A DNA stretch of 55,825 nucleotides from Lentisphaerae bacterium GWF2_49_21 (GTDB lineage Bacteria > Verrucomicrobiota > Lentisphaeria > Victivallales > GWF2-50-93), in the NCBI GenBank assembly GCA_001804805.1, contig MHBH01000009.1:1-55825 (forward strand), given 5' to 3'. The position numbers and the translations under genes were made by a program. This document shows, one piece after another, positions 48,908-55,825 of this stretch. The notes below the pieces were generated by a model, which saw only the letters and a list, made by a program, of their open reading frames with translations, did not search any database and had not been told where the DNA came from. How positions within the stretch are numbered: the first letter of the stretch is position 1; every line of letters starts with the position of its first letter.

Positions 48908-50395
48908 ATGAACAACGTACCGGAAGTGAAACTCGGAATCGTGGCCGTCAGCAGGGACTGTTTCCCGATTGAACTTTCAAAGAAGCGCAAGAGTGAAGTC
49001 CTCAAGGCGTGCGCCGCGAAGGATATCAAGATCAAGAACATTCCTACCGTCATTGAAAAAGAGACGGATGTCCTCAAGGCCTATGAGGAAATAACCAATC
49101 TCAAAGTAAACGCCCTGATAGTCTATCTCGGAAACTTCGGTCCGGAAGGCCCGGAGACGCTTATCGCCCAGAAGTTCAACGGACCTGTGATGTTCGTGGC
49201 CGCCGCCGAGGAGACAGGCGAAAATCTGATCAACGGCCGCGGCGATGCCTATTGCGGGATGCTCAACGCCTCCTACAATCTCGCTCTCCGCAAGATCAAG
49301 GCCTACATTCCGGAATATCCTGTCGGAACCCCTGATGATGTCGCCGGAATGATAAAGGAATTCATCCCTGTTGCGAGAATACTTGTCGCCATCAGGAAGC
49401 TGAAGATCTTCGCTTTCGGTCCACGTCCCCAGGACTTCCTTGCATGCAACGCGCCGATCAAACCGCTCTACGACATCGGTGTCGAGGTCATGGAGAACAG
49501 CGAGCTAGATCTTTACGACGTGTTCCGTTCCGCCGAGGGCAATCCGAAGATCAGGAAGGTCGCTGCGGAAATGGCGCAGGAGCTGGGCAAGAACAATGCG
49601 TATCCTGATCTTCTTGCGAAACTCGCACAGTTCGAAGTCGGGCTCACGAAGTTCATGGCTGACAACCTTGGCGCGTCCCAGTACGGGATATTCGCCAACA
49701 AGTGCTGGCCGTCATTCGAGAAATATTTCGGATTCGTCCCCTGCTACGTCAATTCGAGGATGGCGGCAAAGGGGATTCCGGTGTCATGCGAAGTGGACAT
49801 CTACGGCGCGTTGAGCGAATACATCGCGACCTGTGCGACGGAACATCCGGCTACTCTTCTCGACATCAACAACACCGTCCCGCGCGACATGTATGAGAAG
49901 GCAGGAAAGAAGGCGGCAGGCTACCAGCTCAACGATCTCTTCATGGGATTCCACTGTGGAAACACGTGCTCGGAATGTCTGGCGGGATGCAGCCTCAAAT
50001 ATCAGCTCATCATGCACAGGCTCATGGAGCCTGGCAAGGCCCCGGATATCACACGAGGCACGCTTGAAGGAAGGATCAGGCCGGGGGATATCACCCTCTT
50101 CAGGCTGCAGTCCACCGCCGACGCCGTTCTGAAATCGTATATCGCCGATGGAGAGGTTCTCGACGTGGATCCGAAATCTTTCGGAGGCATCGGAATTTTC
50201 GCGGTGAAGGAGATGGGCAGGTTCTACCGCCATGTCCTCATCGAACAGAGGTTCCCGCACCATGGTGCGATAGCGTTCAAGCATTCGGGGAAAGCCCTTT
50301 ATGATGCGATGAAGACGATAGGCGTCTGCAACTGCAATATCTATTACAATCATCCGAAGGGCGTCCGCTACTGCGGCGAGAATCCATTCGCATGA
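48908..50395 (+). CDS. L-arabinose/L-fucose isomerase-family protein
   Basis: 495 residues, in the length range of AraA (about 500). It belongs to the fucose/arabinose isomerase fold: VNALIVYLGNFGPEGPETL, SCEVDIYGALSEY (metal Glu), ATLLDINN (metal Asp) and HHGAIAFKHSGKALYDAM (metal His). Sequence looks nearer the L-fucose-isomerase-like branch than classical AraA, but the operon (araB, araD) points to L-arabinose to L-ribulose. I therefore leave the gene symbol blank. It is cytoplasmic and Mn-dependent by family. The palindromes before and after it suggest independent mRNA ends or repeat insertions. Confidence 0.83.
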   Translation: MNNVPEVKLGIVAVSRDCFPIELSKKRKSEVLKACAAKDIKIKNIPTVIEKETDVLKAYEEITNLKVNALIVYLGNFGPEGPETLIAQKFNGPVMFVAAAEETGENLINGRGDAYCGMLNASYNLALRKIKAYIPEYPVGTPDDVAGMIKEFIPVARILVAIRKLKIFAFGPRPQDFLACNAPIKPLYDIGVEVMENSELDLYDVFRSAEGNPKIRKVAAEMAQELGKNNAYPDLLAKLAQFEVGLTKFMADNLGASQYGIFANKCWPSFEKYFGFVPCYVNSRMAAKGIPVSCEVDIYGALSEYIATCATEHPATLLDINNTVPRDMYEKAGKKAAGYQLNDLFMGFHCGNTCSECLAGCSLKYQLIMHRLMEPGKAPDITRGTLEGRIRPGDITLFRLQSTADAVLKSYIADGEVLDVDPKSFGGIGIFAVKEMGRFYRHVLIEQRFPHHGAIAFKHSGKALYDAMKTIGVCNCNIYYNHPKGVRYCGENPFA

Positions 50396-50441
50396 TAAAA
50401 TTTTCCAGACGGAAAATTTTATAGAGGATAATTTTAGGAAT

Positions 50442-50502
50442 GTGGTACAGGCGTTTCGCCTGTATACGTAAATTTTAATCACAGGCGAGACGCCTGTACT
50501 AC
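50442..50502. repeat. Palindromic repeat family B (copy 4)
   Basis: GTGGTACAGGCGTTTCGCCT-type arm at 50442-50464 and its inverse (ACAGGCGAGACGCCTGTACT) at 50481-50502, separated by 16 bp. It lies between the isomerase gene and the GT-C-like gene. Confidence 0.75.
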
Positions 50503-50523
50503 ATTCTTTTAGGAAAGACTGGA

Positions 50524-52878
50524 ATGAAAAACATCAGGTTGCCGTTTATAAATACTTCAGGGCATCTCTTTGTTTTCATCCTTTTTGCATTCGTATACAT
50601 CTGCTCCTTCTCGATGAGGACTTTCGTCTTCAACCGCGAGGAGGCGAGGATAGCGGATTGCTACAAGGACTACGAAGGCAAACTGCCCAATCCTTCAACG
50701 GGCCCGTTCATTCCATTTTTCGTTGAAAGCTCGGTCATGTATGCGTATTCCGCAGATGTCGCGTATGGAAAGGGGATTCCGTCGTATGACCGTCTTCTGC
50801 CGACCAACAGGAACATACGGGTGGTGGAGCAGGATACGATCGGGCTGGAATATTTCCTGGGATATGGCTACAAGCTGAAGAACAAGCTGTTTCCATCATC
50901 GGGATTGAAACCCGAGGTGCAGGTTTATGAGGACAATCCGTATTTCACTAACTGGGCGAGGTTCCAGATCCGGCTCTGGGCGAGTTCTATTGCGGCGCTG
51001 ACCTTCCTTTTCCTGATCGTGGTCAGATGTCCATGGCCACTGGCTTTGGCAGGCGGGCTTCTCCATGTTGTTTCCCCGGCGGCGATAGCGAGATACACCG
51101 GACAGGATATTGTCAGGGGTGAATTCTGCCTGCCGATCATAGTTGCAGTGCTTGTCATCGCATTCTGGTATCTTGGCCGGCCATCGAAATGGAAGCTTGT
51201 CCTGCTCGGGGTGACCGCCTTTGTCGCGATATCGACCTGGGACATGTGCCAGATATTCTTTGGTGTATGGGGCATTTCGGAGATATTCCGGATGATAATC
51301 GGGGGGAAGCCCAGCACGAGGAGGAGGAACATATGGATCGTGATTTTAATCGCGGTCCTCGCGGCTTCGGTCCTCATCCCGTACCACAGGGTGCACAGTC
51401 TTTTCCTTTCTCCACTGGTGCTTGTCATAATTCCTGCGGTCATAATTTCGTCGTTGCATATCTTTAGGCGGTCCTATCTGAAAAGGGCCATGGCGCTCGG
51501 AATCACTTTGGTGCTTGCAATATCGGTGTGGTGGGGGATAAGCAGGATAAGCAGTTTTTCCGACAGCTACGGCCATTTCGGGAATCTGCTTCTCGCGAAG
51601 ATCAAGAACTTGAACGTCAAGCCGCAGGATCCCCTGCTTTTGAATTTTGACGCCCGGATACTGTGGACGCCGGCGATGCATTCGGCCAACATGGAAATCC
51701 TGAGGCAGCATTTCCCCTTTGCCATCTACAGCGTCCCTCTTATCCTCATCCTCTCGCTTTTCTTTGCATCCCAGAGGAGGCGTATTTATTCCAGGGAGAT
51801 GGCGAGGCTCTATTTTCCGCTGTTCATGACAATATTCTATTTCATCGCATTCATATTCGTAGTCCGATACTATGACTTCACAATAATATTCCTGTGCATG
51901 CTCATGCCGCTGCTTTTCCAGGGCTGGCTGAAGAATATAAGGAATCACAGGTTCCAGTTTGTTTTCATCTGGGGCGGACTTTTTGCACTGCTTGTCCTTG
52001 CGCTCATTGTACTGCTCCCCAAACACCCTATCGTGATATCAAGCAATGTAAGTGTAGTTATTTCAGTCCTTGTCCTGGTGTTTGTCATCGGCGGATCTTT
52101 ACTTGTCCTTGTATTGAGGAAAGCAATCCCGGATGTCCGGATTGCATGTGAAAGAACTGCGGTCATGGCTTTCCTGGGGCTAATTGTGTTCACGGAATTT
52201 GCACAGACCTGCCGCATGGGGAGGAACTATGCACGTGAGTATCTTCCGGAAACAGCCGGCCTTATAGAATGGATGAGGGCGGAAGGCGTTGACAACGAGG
52301 TGTTCCTTGCGGACTTCACAATTTCTCCACTTCTGAAGGCCTACTGTCATACCGCAATAATACTCCAGCCGAAATTCGAACTCGGTGAGACCAGGAAGAA
52401 CGTGGAAATCTACCTGGACAAGATCTTCCACAGCGACGAATGGAATTTCAACCAGTTCTGTACCGACAAGGGGGCGAGATATTATGTGTTCGACAGGGGG
52501 CACCAGGGAGACATGATGATTTATTCTTCCAGATACTGTGCTGCCGCCATAAGATTGAAAAAGGATTCCCCAGTCTGCCTGATGTATATGCCACAGGAAC
52601 GGGAAAAGCTGAAGATGTTCTACGAGGTCGAACCTCCGCCGGAGCTTAAATTCATAAGCAACAAATATATAGTCTTCAAGGTAATATCCGGAGAAGACCG
52701 AAAGAACGCCCAGCAGTGGGCCCAGGACGCCAGGAAGGCCCTTGACACCGGTAATATTGCGCTCGCAAGCAGGCTTATAAAAGCGGCAGTATACGCCGAT
52801 CCTGTCGCGCCAAACGTCCGCATCCTATATGTCCATGTCTTCGGGAAAGTTCCGGAAATAAGGCTGAGAGGATTCTAG
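50524..52878 (+). CDS. Polytopic membrane protein, GT-C glycosyltransferase-like
   Basis: 784 residues with about a dozen membrane segments from residue 12 to 555, then a soluble C-terminal domain (about 560-784). The layout, with a first periplasmic loop rich in acidic residues after TM1 (FNREEARIADCYKDYEG), repeated short-loop TM pairs and a C-terminal globular domain, resembles STT3/PMT-like GT-C enzymes that use polyprenyl-phosphate sugars. No diagnostic WWDYG motif is present, so the call is structural only. It stands alone between palindromic repeats. A lipid-linked sugar transfer to protein or glycan is possible; a non-enzymatic transporter-like role cannot be excluded. Confidence 0.6.
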   Translation: MKNIRLPFINTSGHLFVFILFAFVYICSFSMRTFVFNREEARIADCYKDYEGKLPNPSTGPFIPFFVESSVMYAYSADVAYGKGIPSYDRLLPTNRNIRVVEQDTIGLEYFLGYGYKLKNKLFPSSGLKPEVQVYEDNPYFTNWARFQIRLWASSIAALTFLFLIVVRCPWPLALAGGLLHVVSPAAIARYTGQDIVRGEFCLPIIVAVLVIAFWYLGRPSKWKLVLLGVTAFVAISTWDMCQIFFGVWGISEIFRMIIGGKPSTRRRNIWIVILIAVLAASVLIPYHRVHSLFLSPLVLVIIPAVIISSLHIFRRSYLKRAMALGITLVLAISVWWGISRISSFSDSYGHFGNLLLAKIKNLNVKPQDPLLLNFDARILWTPAMHSANMEILRQHFPFAIYSVPLILILSLFFASQRRRIYSREMARLYFPLFMTIFYFIAFIFVVRYYDFTIIFLCMLMPLLFQGWLKNIRNHRFQFVFIWGGLFALLVLALIVLLPKHPIVISSNVSVVISVLVLVFVIGGSLLVLVLRKAIPDVRIACERTAVMAFLGLIVFTEFAQTCRMGRNYAREYLPETAGLIEWMRAEGVDNEVFLADFTISPLLKAYCHTAIILQPKFELGETRKNVEIYLDKIFHSDEWNFNQFCTDKGARYYVFDRGHQGDMMIYSSRYCAAAIRLKKDSPVCLMYMPQEREKLKMFYEVEPPPELKFISNKYIVFKVISGEDRKNAQQWAQDARKALDTGNIALASRLIKAAVYADPVAPNVRILYVHVFGKVPEIRLRGF

Positions 52879-52968
52879 AAGATTGGATGAATGGATTGAT
52901 GGATGAGTGGATGGTTGGGGGAATTGCTCGTAACTTGAAACTCGATACTTGATTGGATTTTTAAGAAA

Positions 52969-53030
52969 GTGATACAGGCGTCTCGCCTGTATTCCTCTTT
53001 AATCAATTACAGGCGGGACGCCTGTACCAC
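52969..53030. repeat. Palindromic repeat family B (copy 5) with simple repeats around
   Basis: Arms at 52969-52990 and 53009-53030 (ACAGGCGGGACGCCTGTACC). The whole gap 52879-53157 is repeat-like: GATTGGATGAATGGATTGAT-type low complexity before it and GGAAACTGGAAACTGGAAAC (about 53055-53074) after it. No gene is seen in the gap. Confidence 0.75.
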
Positions 53031-53157
53031 TTTGTAGATTTGAAACTTGAAATTGGAAACTGGAAACTGGAAACTCGTAATTGGTCCTTGAAACATATGT
53101 TTTTATACCAATCAATTCTGAATGAGAACATAAACTGATTGTTCGAGAAAAATAATA

Positions 53158-55017
53158 ATGAAAACAAAGCTAATGTTATTTTGCATACTCTGCCTGGTTG
53201 GCTGTTCGTATCACCACCCCAGAGTAATTGTTACAACAGGAGAAGATGCAAATTTGTTCCTTGGTGTTTTTAGTGGCAATATAAAGGAAATATCATCAGC
53301 AGTTCAAGCCGGAGCAAACATCAATGCCCGTCATTATGGGCTAATGGCTGCAGCGCGACTTGATGGAGCCACGCCGCTTTATGCGGCTGTATTCGATAAT
53401 AAACCGGAAATTGTAGATTGGCTATTATCGCACGGAGCTGATCCCTCAATCCCCAATCTTACCGGAGAAACTCCTCTGCAATTGGCAAAAGATCAAAAAC
53501 TAAAAAGGATAGTGGAAATATTAACGAAAGAAAATTCGAACGAATTGGTTCTGCCAACCTCGGCTTCGCCGGATGGCAAACTTCAAGATATTGATATTCC
53601 ATTGGACAAGGCACCGGTTCTAAAGGAGCTGAAATCCGGAGAGAAAATCGATCTTGGTTTATGGGACGATGTTTTTGCCGGCGAGGAGTTCAACTTCATG
53701 GTTCTGAGGCGCGGTTCGGAGATCCATTATTTGAAGCCAGGTTCAGATTTGTCGGTTCCTATGGCGAACATTGAAAGAATGAAAAACTCCAAAATAGTAA
53801 CCGGTATTTGTCTTGATGACATGGTCTGGTTGTTCTGCAATTCGGAAAAAGAGGGGCCTTTTGCCGTTGAAGTCAACAGCAAGACCTGCATTGAATTCCA
53901 CAAGTTATATTTCTGGGATATCTTTTCCGATGTCCCATACATTCAATCCTGGGTTTTCACGCCCCATGTAAAAAGTGTACTTTTGGATTTCTGCGGTGCG
54001 TCATGCATATGGGTGGATCTCGAGAAGAAAACATCCATCGAACTGCCGTCCGGCTGGCAGCTACGCAGTTTCAACGCAACAATGGACATGGCGGTATTCA
54101 GCAGAAAAGAAGGATTGATCCGGACGGAATGGACGTCGGTCGGCCTTGACATGAAAACAGGTGAAACAATAAGTAAGCTGCCGGAACCATATAAGGAACC
54201 CTGGGTGGAGTATAGTTGGGAAACCAAGGACAGGCAGGCATATCCTCTATATACTTTGCCTGTGAGGGGAGGTCGAATTGATTTATCCGGATTTTCGTTC
54301 AACGGGACCCCCTATCTCCAAAAAATATCCCATGACATTGTTGATGTCCCATATCCTCCTGTTTTTAAAGCAAGAGACGGGTGGATATCCTCCTATTATT
54401 ATCATGGCGATACTCAGTTTCTGAGAAATTACCCGCTGTTTTTCTCTCAGGTTAAAGCCGATGCCATACCCCGTCTTCTAAGTTATGATGTTGCTTATAA
54501 TGCCGTTTTAGGTGCTGGGAAGTGCGTGTTCAGCAAATTCAACAGAGATGCAATGAACATATCTTATTCCATGGAGGATCACATTGACAACGTTTTTGTA
54601 TATGATGCGGCCACCGGGAAGAAATGGGATGTGCTTGAGGGGATTGATGGACTTCCACCAATTGATCCGAAACTGAAGGGGAAGGGAAATATACAGGACA
54701 TAAAATCTGTACGTTTTGTAAATGCCTTTGGACAGGGCGATAATGGGATGTTACTCCTTCTTTTCTATCATGGCCGATGTGACGCAAGAGCGGTTGCTCT
54801 ATATAGCGAATTAGTGATTCCGCATACTGAATGGCGGAAAACAATCCTCCTTACGTCAGAAGGACGGCGCTATCAGGGTGATTTGCGTAATGAGATTAAA
54901 CAGTGGGACTTTGCCTGGTTGCACAGGTCCGGTATGCTTATACTGGGAATTCATGAATGGAGTGATGACGGTAATAGAAAAACGCATCTTTATAGATTGC
55001 CACTCAAGCTTGATTGA
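53158..55017 (+). CDS. Ankyrin-repeat lipoprotein
   Basis: 619 residues. Lipoprotein signal MKTKLMLFCILCLVGCSY (lipobox LVGC, Cys16). Residues about 30-125 hold ankyrin repeats (SAVQAGANINARHYG, GATPLYAAVFDNKPEIVDWLLSHGADPSIPN, GETPLQLAKDQKLKRIVEIL). The remaining 490 residues have recurring beta-strand segments with aromatic and Asp residues and no family I can name; a beta-propeller is possible. The ribosome site is weak (AT-rich leader). Ankyrin repeats on a lipoprotein suggest protein binding at the inner or outer membrane. No neighbour gives a partner. Confidence 0.72.
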   Translation: MKTKLMLFCILCLVGCSYHHPRVIVTTGEDANLFLGVFSGNIKEISSAVQAGANINARHYGLMAAARLDGATPLYAAVFDNKPEIVDWLLSHGADPSIPNLTGETPLQLAKDQKLKRIVEILTKENSNELVLPTSASPDGKLQDIDIPLDKAPVLKELKSGEKIDLGLWDDVFAGEEFNFMVLRRGSEIHYLKPGSDLSVPMANIERMKNSKIVTGICLDDMVWLFCNSEKEGPFAVEVNSKTCIEFHKLYFWDIFSDVPYIQSWVFTPHVKSVLLDFCGASCIWVDLEKKTSIELPSGWQLRSFNATMDMAVFSRKEGLIRTEWTSVGLDMKTGETISKLPEPYKEPWVEYSWETKDRQAYPLYTLPVRGGRIDLSGFSFNGTPYLQKISHDIVDVPYPPVFKARDGWISSYYYHGDTQFLRNYPLFFSQVKADAIPRLLSYDVAYNAVLGAGKCVFSKFNRDAMNISYSMEDHIDNVFVYDAATGKKWDVLEGIDGLPPIDPKLKGKGNIQDIKSVRFVNAFGQGDNGMLLLLFYHGRCDARAVALYSELVIPHTEWRKTILLTSEGRRYQGDLRNEIKQWDFAWLHRSGMLILGIHEWSDDGNRKTHLYRLPLKLD

Positions 55018-55088
55018 TTCTATTACGGTTTCTTGGTGAAACTTAACTTCGCACTTCGATTGTTCGTTATTCGTAATTCAATTCAGTT

Positions 55089-55144
55089 GCCGGCGAGATG
55101 TCCGCCTTCGCAAAGAAGCTTCGGCGCGACAGGCCGGCGCTCCT
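55089..55144. repeat. Palindrome of the CCGCC-TTCGC type
   Basis: GCCGGCG at both ends (55089-55095 and in the right arm near 55133-55140) encloses TGTCCGCCTTCGCAAAGAAG and CTTCGGCGCGACA. It resembles the inserts found inside repeats at 35534 and 38869 and the element at 30304. It lies between the ankyrin lipoprotein and pseudopilin-like genes, which converge. Confidence 0.6.
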
Positions 55145-55153
55145 GTAAAAGCT

Positions 55154-55696
55154 TCAATTCTTCCACGAGCAGATGTCGTCTCCTCCGCCTTCTTCGTCCT
55201 TCTTGTTCGGCCCGGAGGAATATACAAAGACAGTGCCGGTTTCTTCCTTATTCCCAATCTTGACCTTGTTGTCGTAGTTCAAGTCAAGATAGATATTGAA
55301 TCTCTGTCCCCAGTAATCTACATATCCGGTTTTCGTGTAATTTTTAGGAGCATCAAGAAATTTAATGTTTCTTGGGTTTCCTACGGCTGCATTGTAATTG
55401 GCAGGACCGGGGATGCATGTCAGGATTTCAAGCAGCTTGTCATATCCCATGATGTTCTTCTCGCTGCATTTCAGATCAGTCTCTCCTCCCCATGGCAGCA
55501 GGCCGTAAGTTGATTCATAGTTCTTAATAGCAGCGACTAGACGGTAGATAAGGTGTGTTACAGGTTGTCGTATTCTGGGATGGTCTCTTTTAGCTTTTCC
55601 AAGGAAAAGAAAAGTTGCAATGAGAAGGACGGCTAATAAGGGGTAAACAATTACAATCCGTATCATTGAATATTTATTTTTATTCTCTTCTTCCAT
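55154..55696 (-). CDS. Type II secretion GspG-like pseudopilin-related protein
   Basis: 180 residues. A single N-terminal membrane helix (about 11-33, MIRIVIVYPLLAVLLIATFLFL) is preceded by a charged start without the FTLIE prepilin motif. The C-terminal part matches the calcium-binding GspG region: GYVDYWGQRFNIYLDLNYDNKVKIG and TVFVYSSGPNKKDEEGGGDDI, the 'DPWG.PY...D.N.D...VYS.GPN' pattern. AIKNYESTYGLLP is the usual helix start after the hydrophobic segment. The missing cleavage motif suggests a membrane-bound relative rather than a processed pseudopilin. No other secretion genes are near. Confidence 0.75.
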   Translation of the reverse strand: MEEENKNKYSMIRIVIVYPLLAVLLIATFLFLGKAKRDHPRIRQPVTHLIYRLVAAIKNYESTYGLLPWGGETDLKCSEKNIMGYDKLLEILTCIPGPANYNAAVGNPRNIKFLDAPKNYTKTGYVDYWGQRFNIYLDLNYDNKVKIGNKEETGTVFVYSSGPNKKDEEGGGDDICSWKN

Positions 55697-55758
55697 GAAT
55701 TCCCATTTCTTTACTTCGATGTTGGAAGTTCGAAGTTGAATGTTCGATGTTCATGTCT

Positions 55759-55825
55759 TGTCCTGAAATAAGTTGACACTTGCCAAAAGGAAAGGCAAGT
55801 AGTATGAAAGAGGTTTTCAGGTATA
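55759..55825 (+). mobile_element. Possible insertion-sequence end, cut by the window edge
   Basis: TGTCCTGAAATAAGTTGACA at 55759 looks like a terminal repeat start, and a short leader leads to an ATG at 55804 (MKEVFRY, frame open at the window end). This layout fits the 5' end of an IS3/IS481-like element, but the second end and transposase motifs are outside the window. The preceding 55725-55755 is low-complexity (GTTCGAAGTTGAATGTTCGA). Low certainty. Confidence 0.25.

Overview
The window most resembles the chromosome of a Lentisphaerota/Victivallales-type bacterium (PVC superphylum). This is inference from gene content: several secreted BamB/PQQ-like beta-propellers, uroporphyrinogen-decarboxylase-family paralogues, a prepilin-type protein with FTLIELLV and DGH motifs, a secreted FAD oxidoreductase, an ECF sigma/FHA pair, and many families of small palindromic repeats. 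No rRNA, tRNA or CRISPR array was recognised.

Layout. 0.2-4.1 kb (minus strand): SDR reductase, polysaccharide deacetylase, a PQQ-like protein, a 2Fe-2S protein and an unknown. 4.5-9.2 kb (plus): PQQ-like protein, PEP-mutase/isocitrate-lyase-family enzyme, and two membrane-anchored beta-propellers. 9.5-20.8 kb: a compact eleven-gene run with gaps of 28 bp or less or overlaps. It holds a Tat-type small Cys protein, a Tat-type ferredoxin, a NapH/NosR-like membrane iron-sulfur protein, a small membrane protein, a cytoplasmic ferredoxin-like protein, a radical SAM protein, a DUF116-polyprenyl synthase fusion, two prenyltransferase/squalene-cyclase-fold proteins (one with the DxDD acid motif), a PQQ-like protein and a GT4 glycosyltransferase. 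A LolD-like ATPase, a large FtsX/MacB-like permease and a fifth PQQ-like protein follow to 26.4 kb. I read 9.5-26.4 kb as a candidate undescribed system that builds, cyclises, modifies, glycosylates and exports an isoprenoid, with its own iron-sulfur electron route across the membrane. The product is unknown.

26.6-34 kb (minus): a GH116 glycosidase with its LacI-type regulator behind a promoter/operator, two small secreted proteins, a sigma/FHA pair and an AraC regulator. The AraC gene diverges from two tandem URO-D paralogues (34.2-36.9 kb). 37-45.8 kb: a RAYT-type transposase amid its probable REP repeats, an SrkA-like kinase, a GH30 glycosidase, a FAD oxidoreductase, a prepilin-like protein with a doubled cleavage motif, an AraC regulator and a chorismate-synthase-family protein with altered active-site residues. 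46.3-50.4 kb: a complete L-arabinose catabolic set (araB, araD, isomerase). 50.5-55.8 kb: a polytopic GT-C-like membrane protein, an ankyrin-repeat lipoprotein, a pseudopilin-like protein and a possible insertion-sequence end at the window edge.

At least four short palindromic repeat families lie between genes. One surrounds the RAYT gene, some copies carry nested insertions of other palindromes, and several copies begin or end within a few bases of a stop codon.
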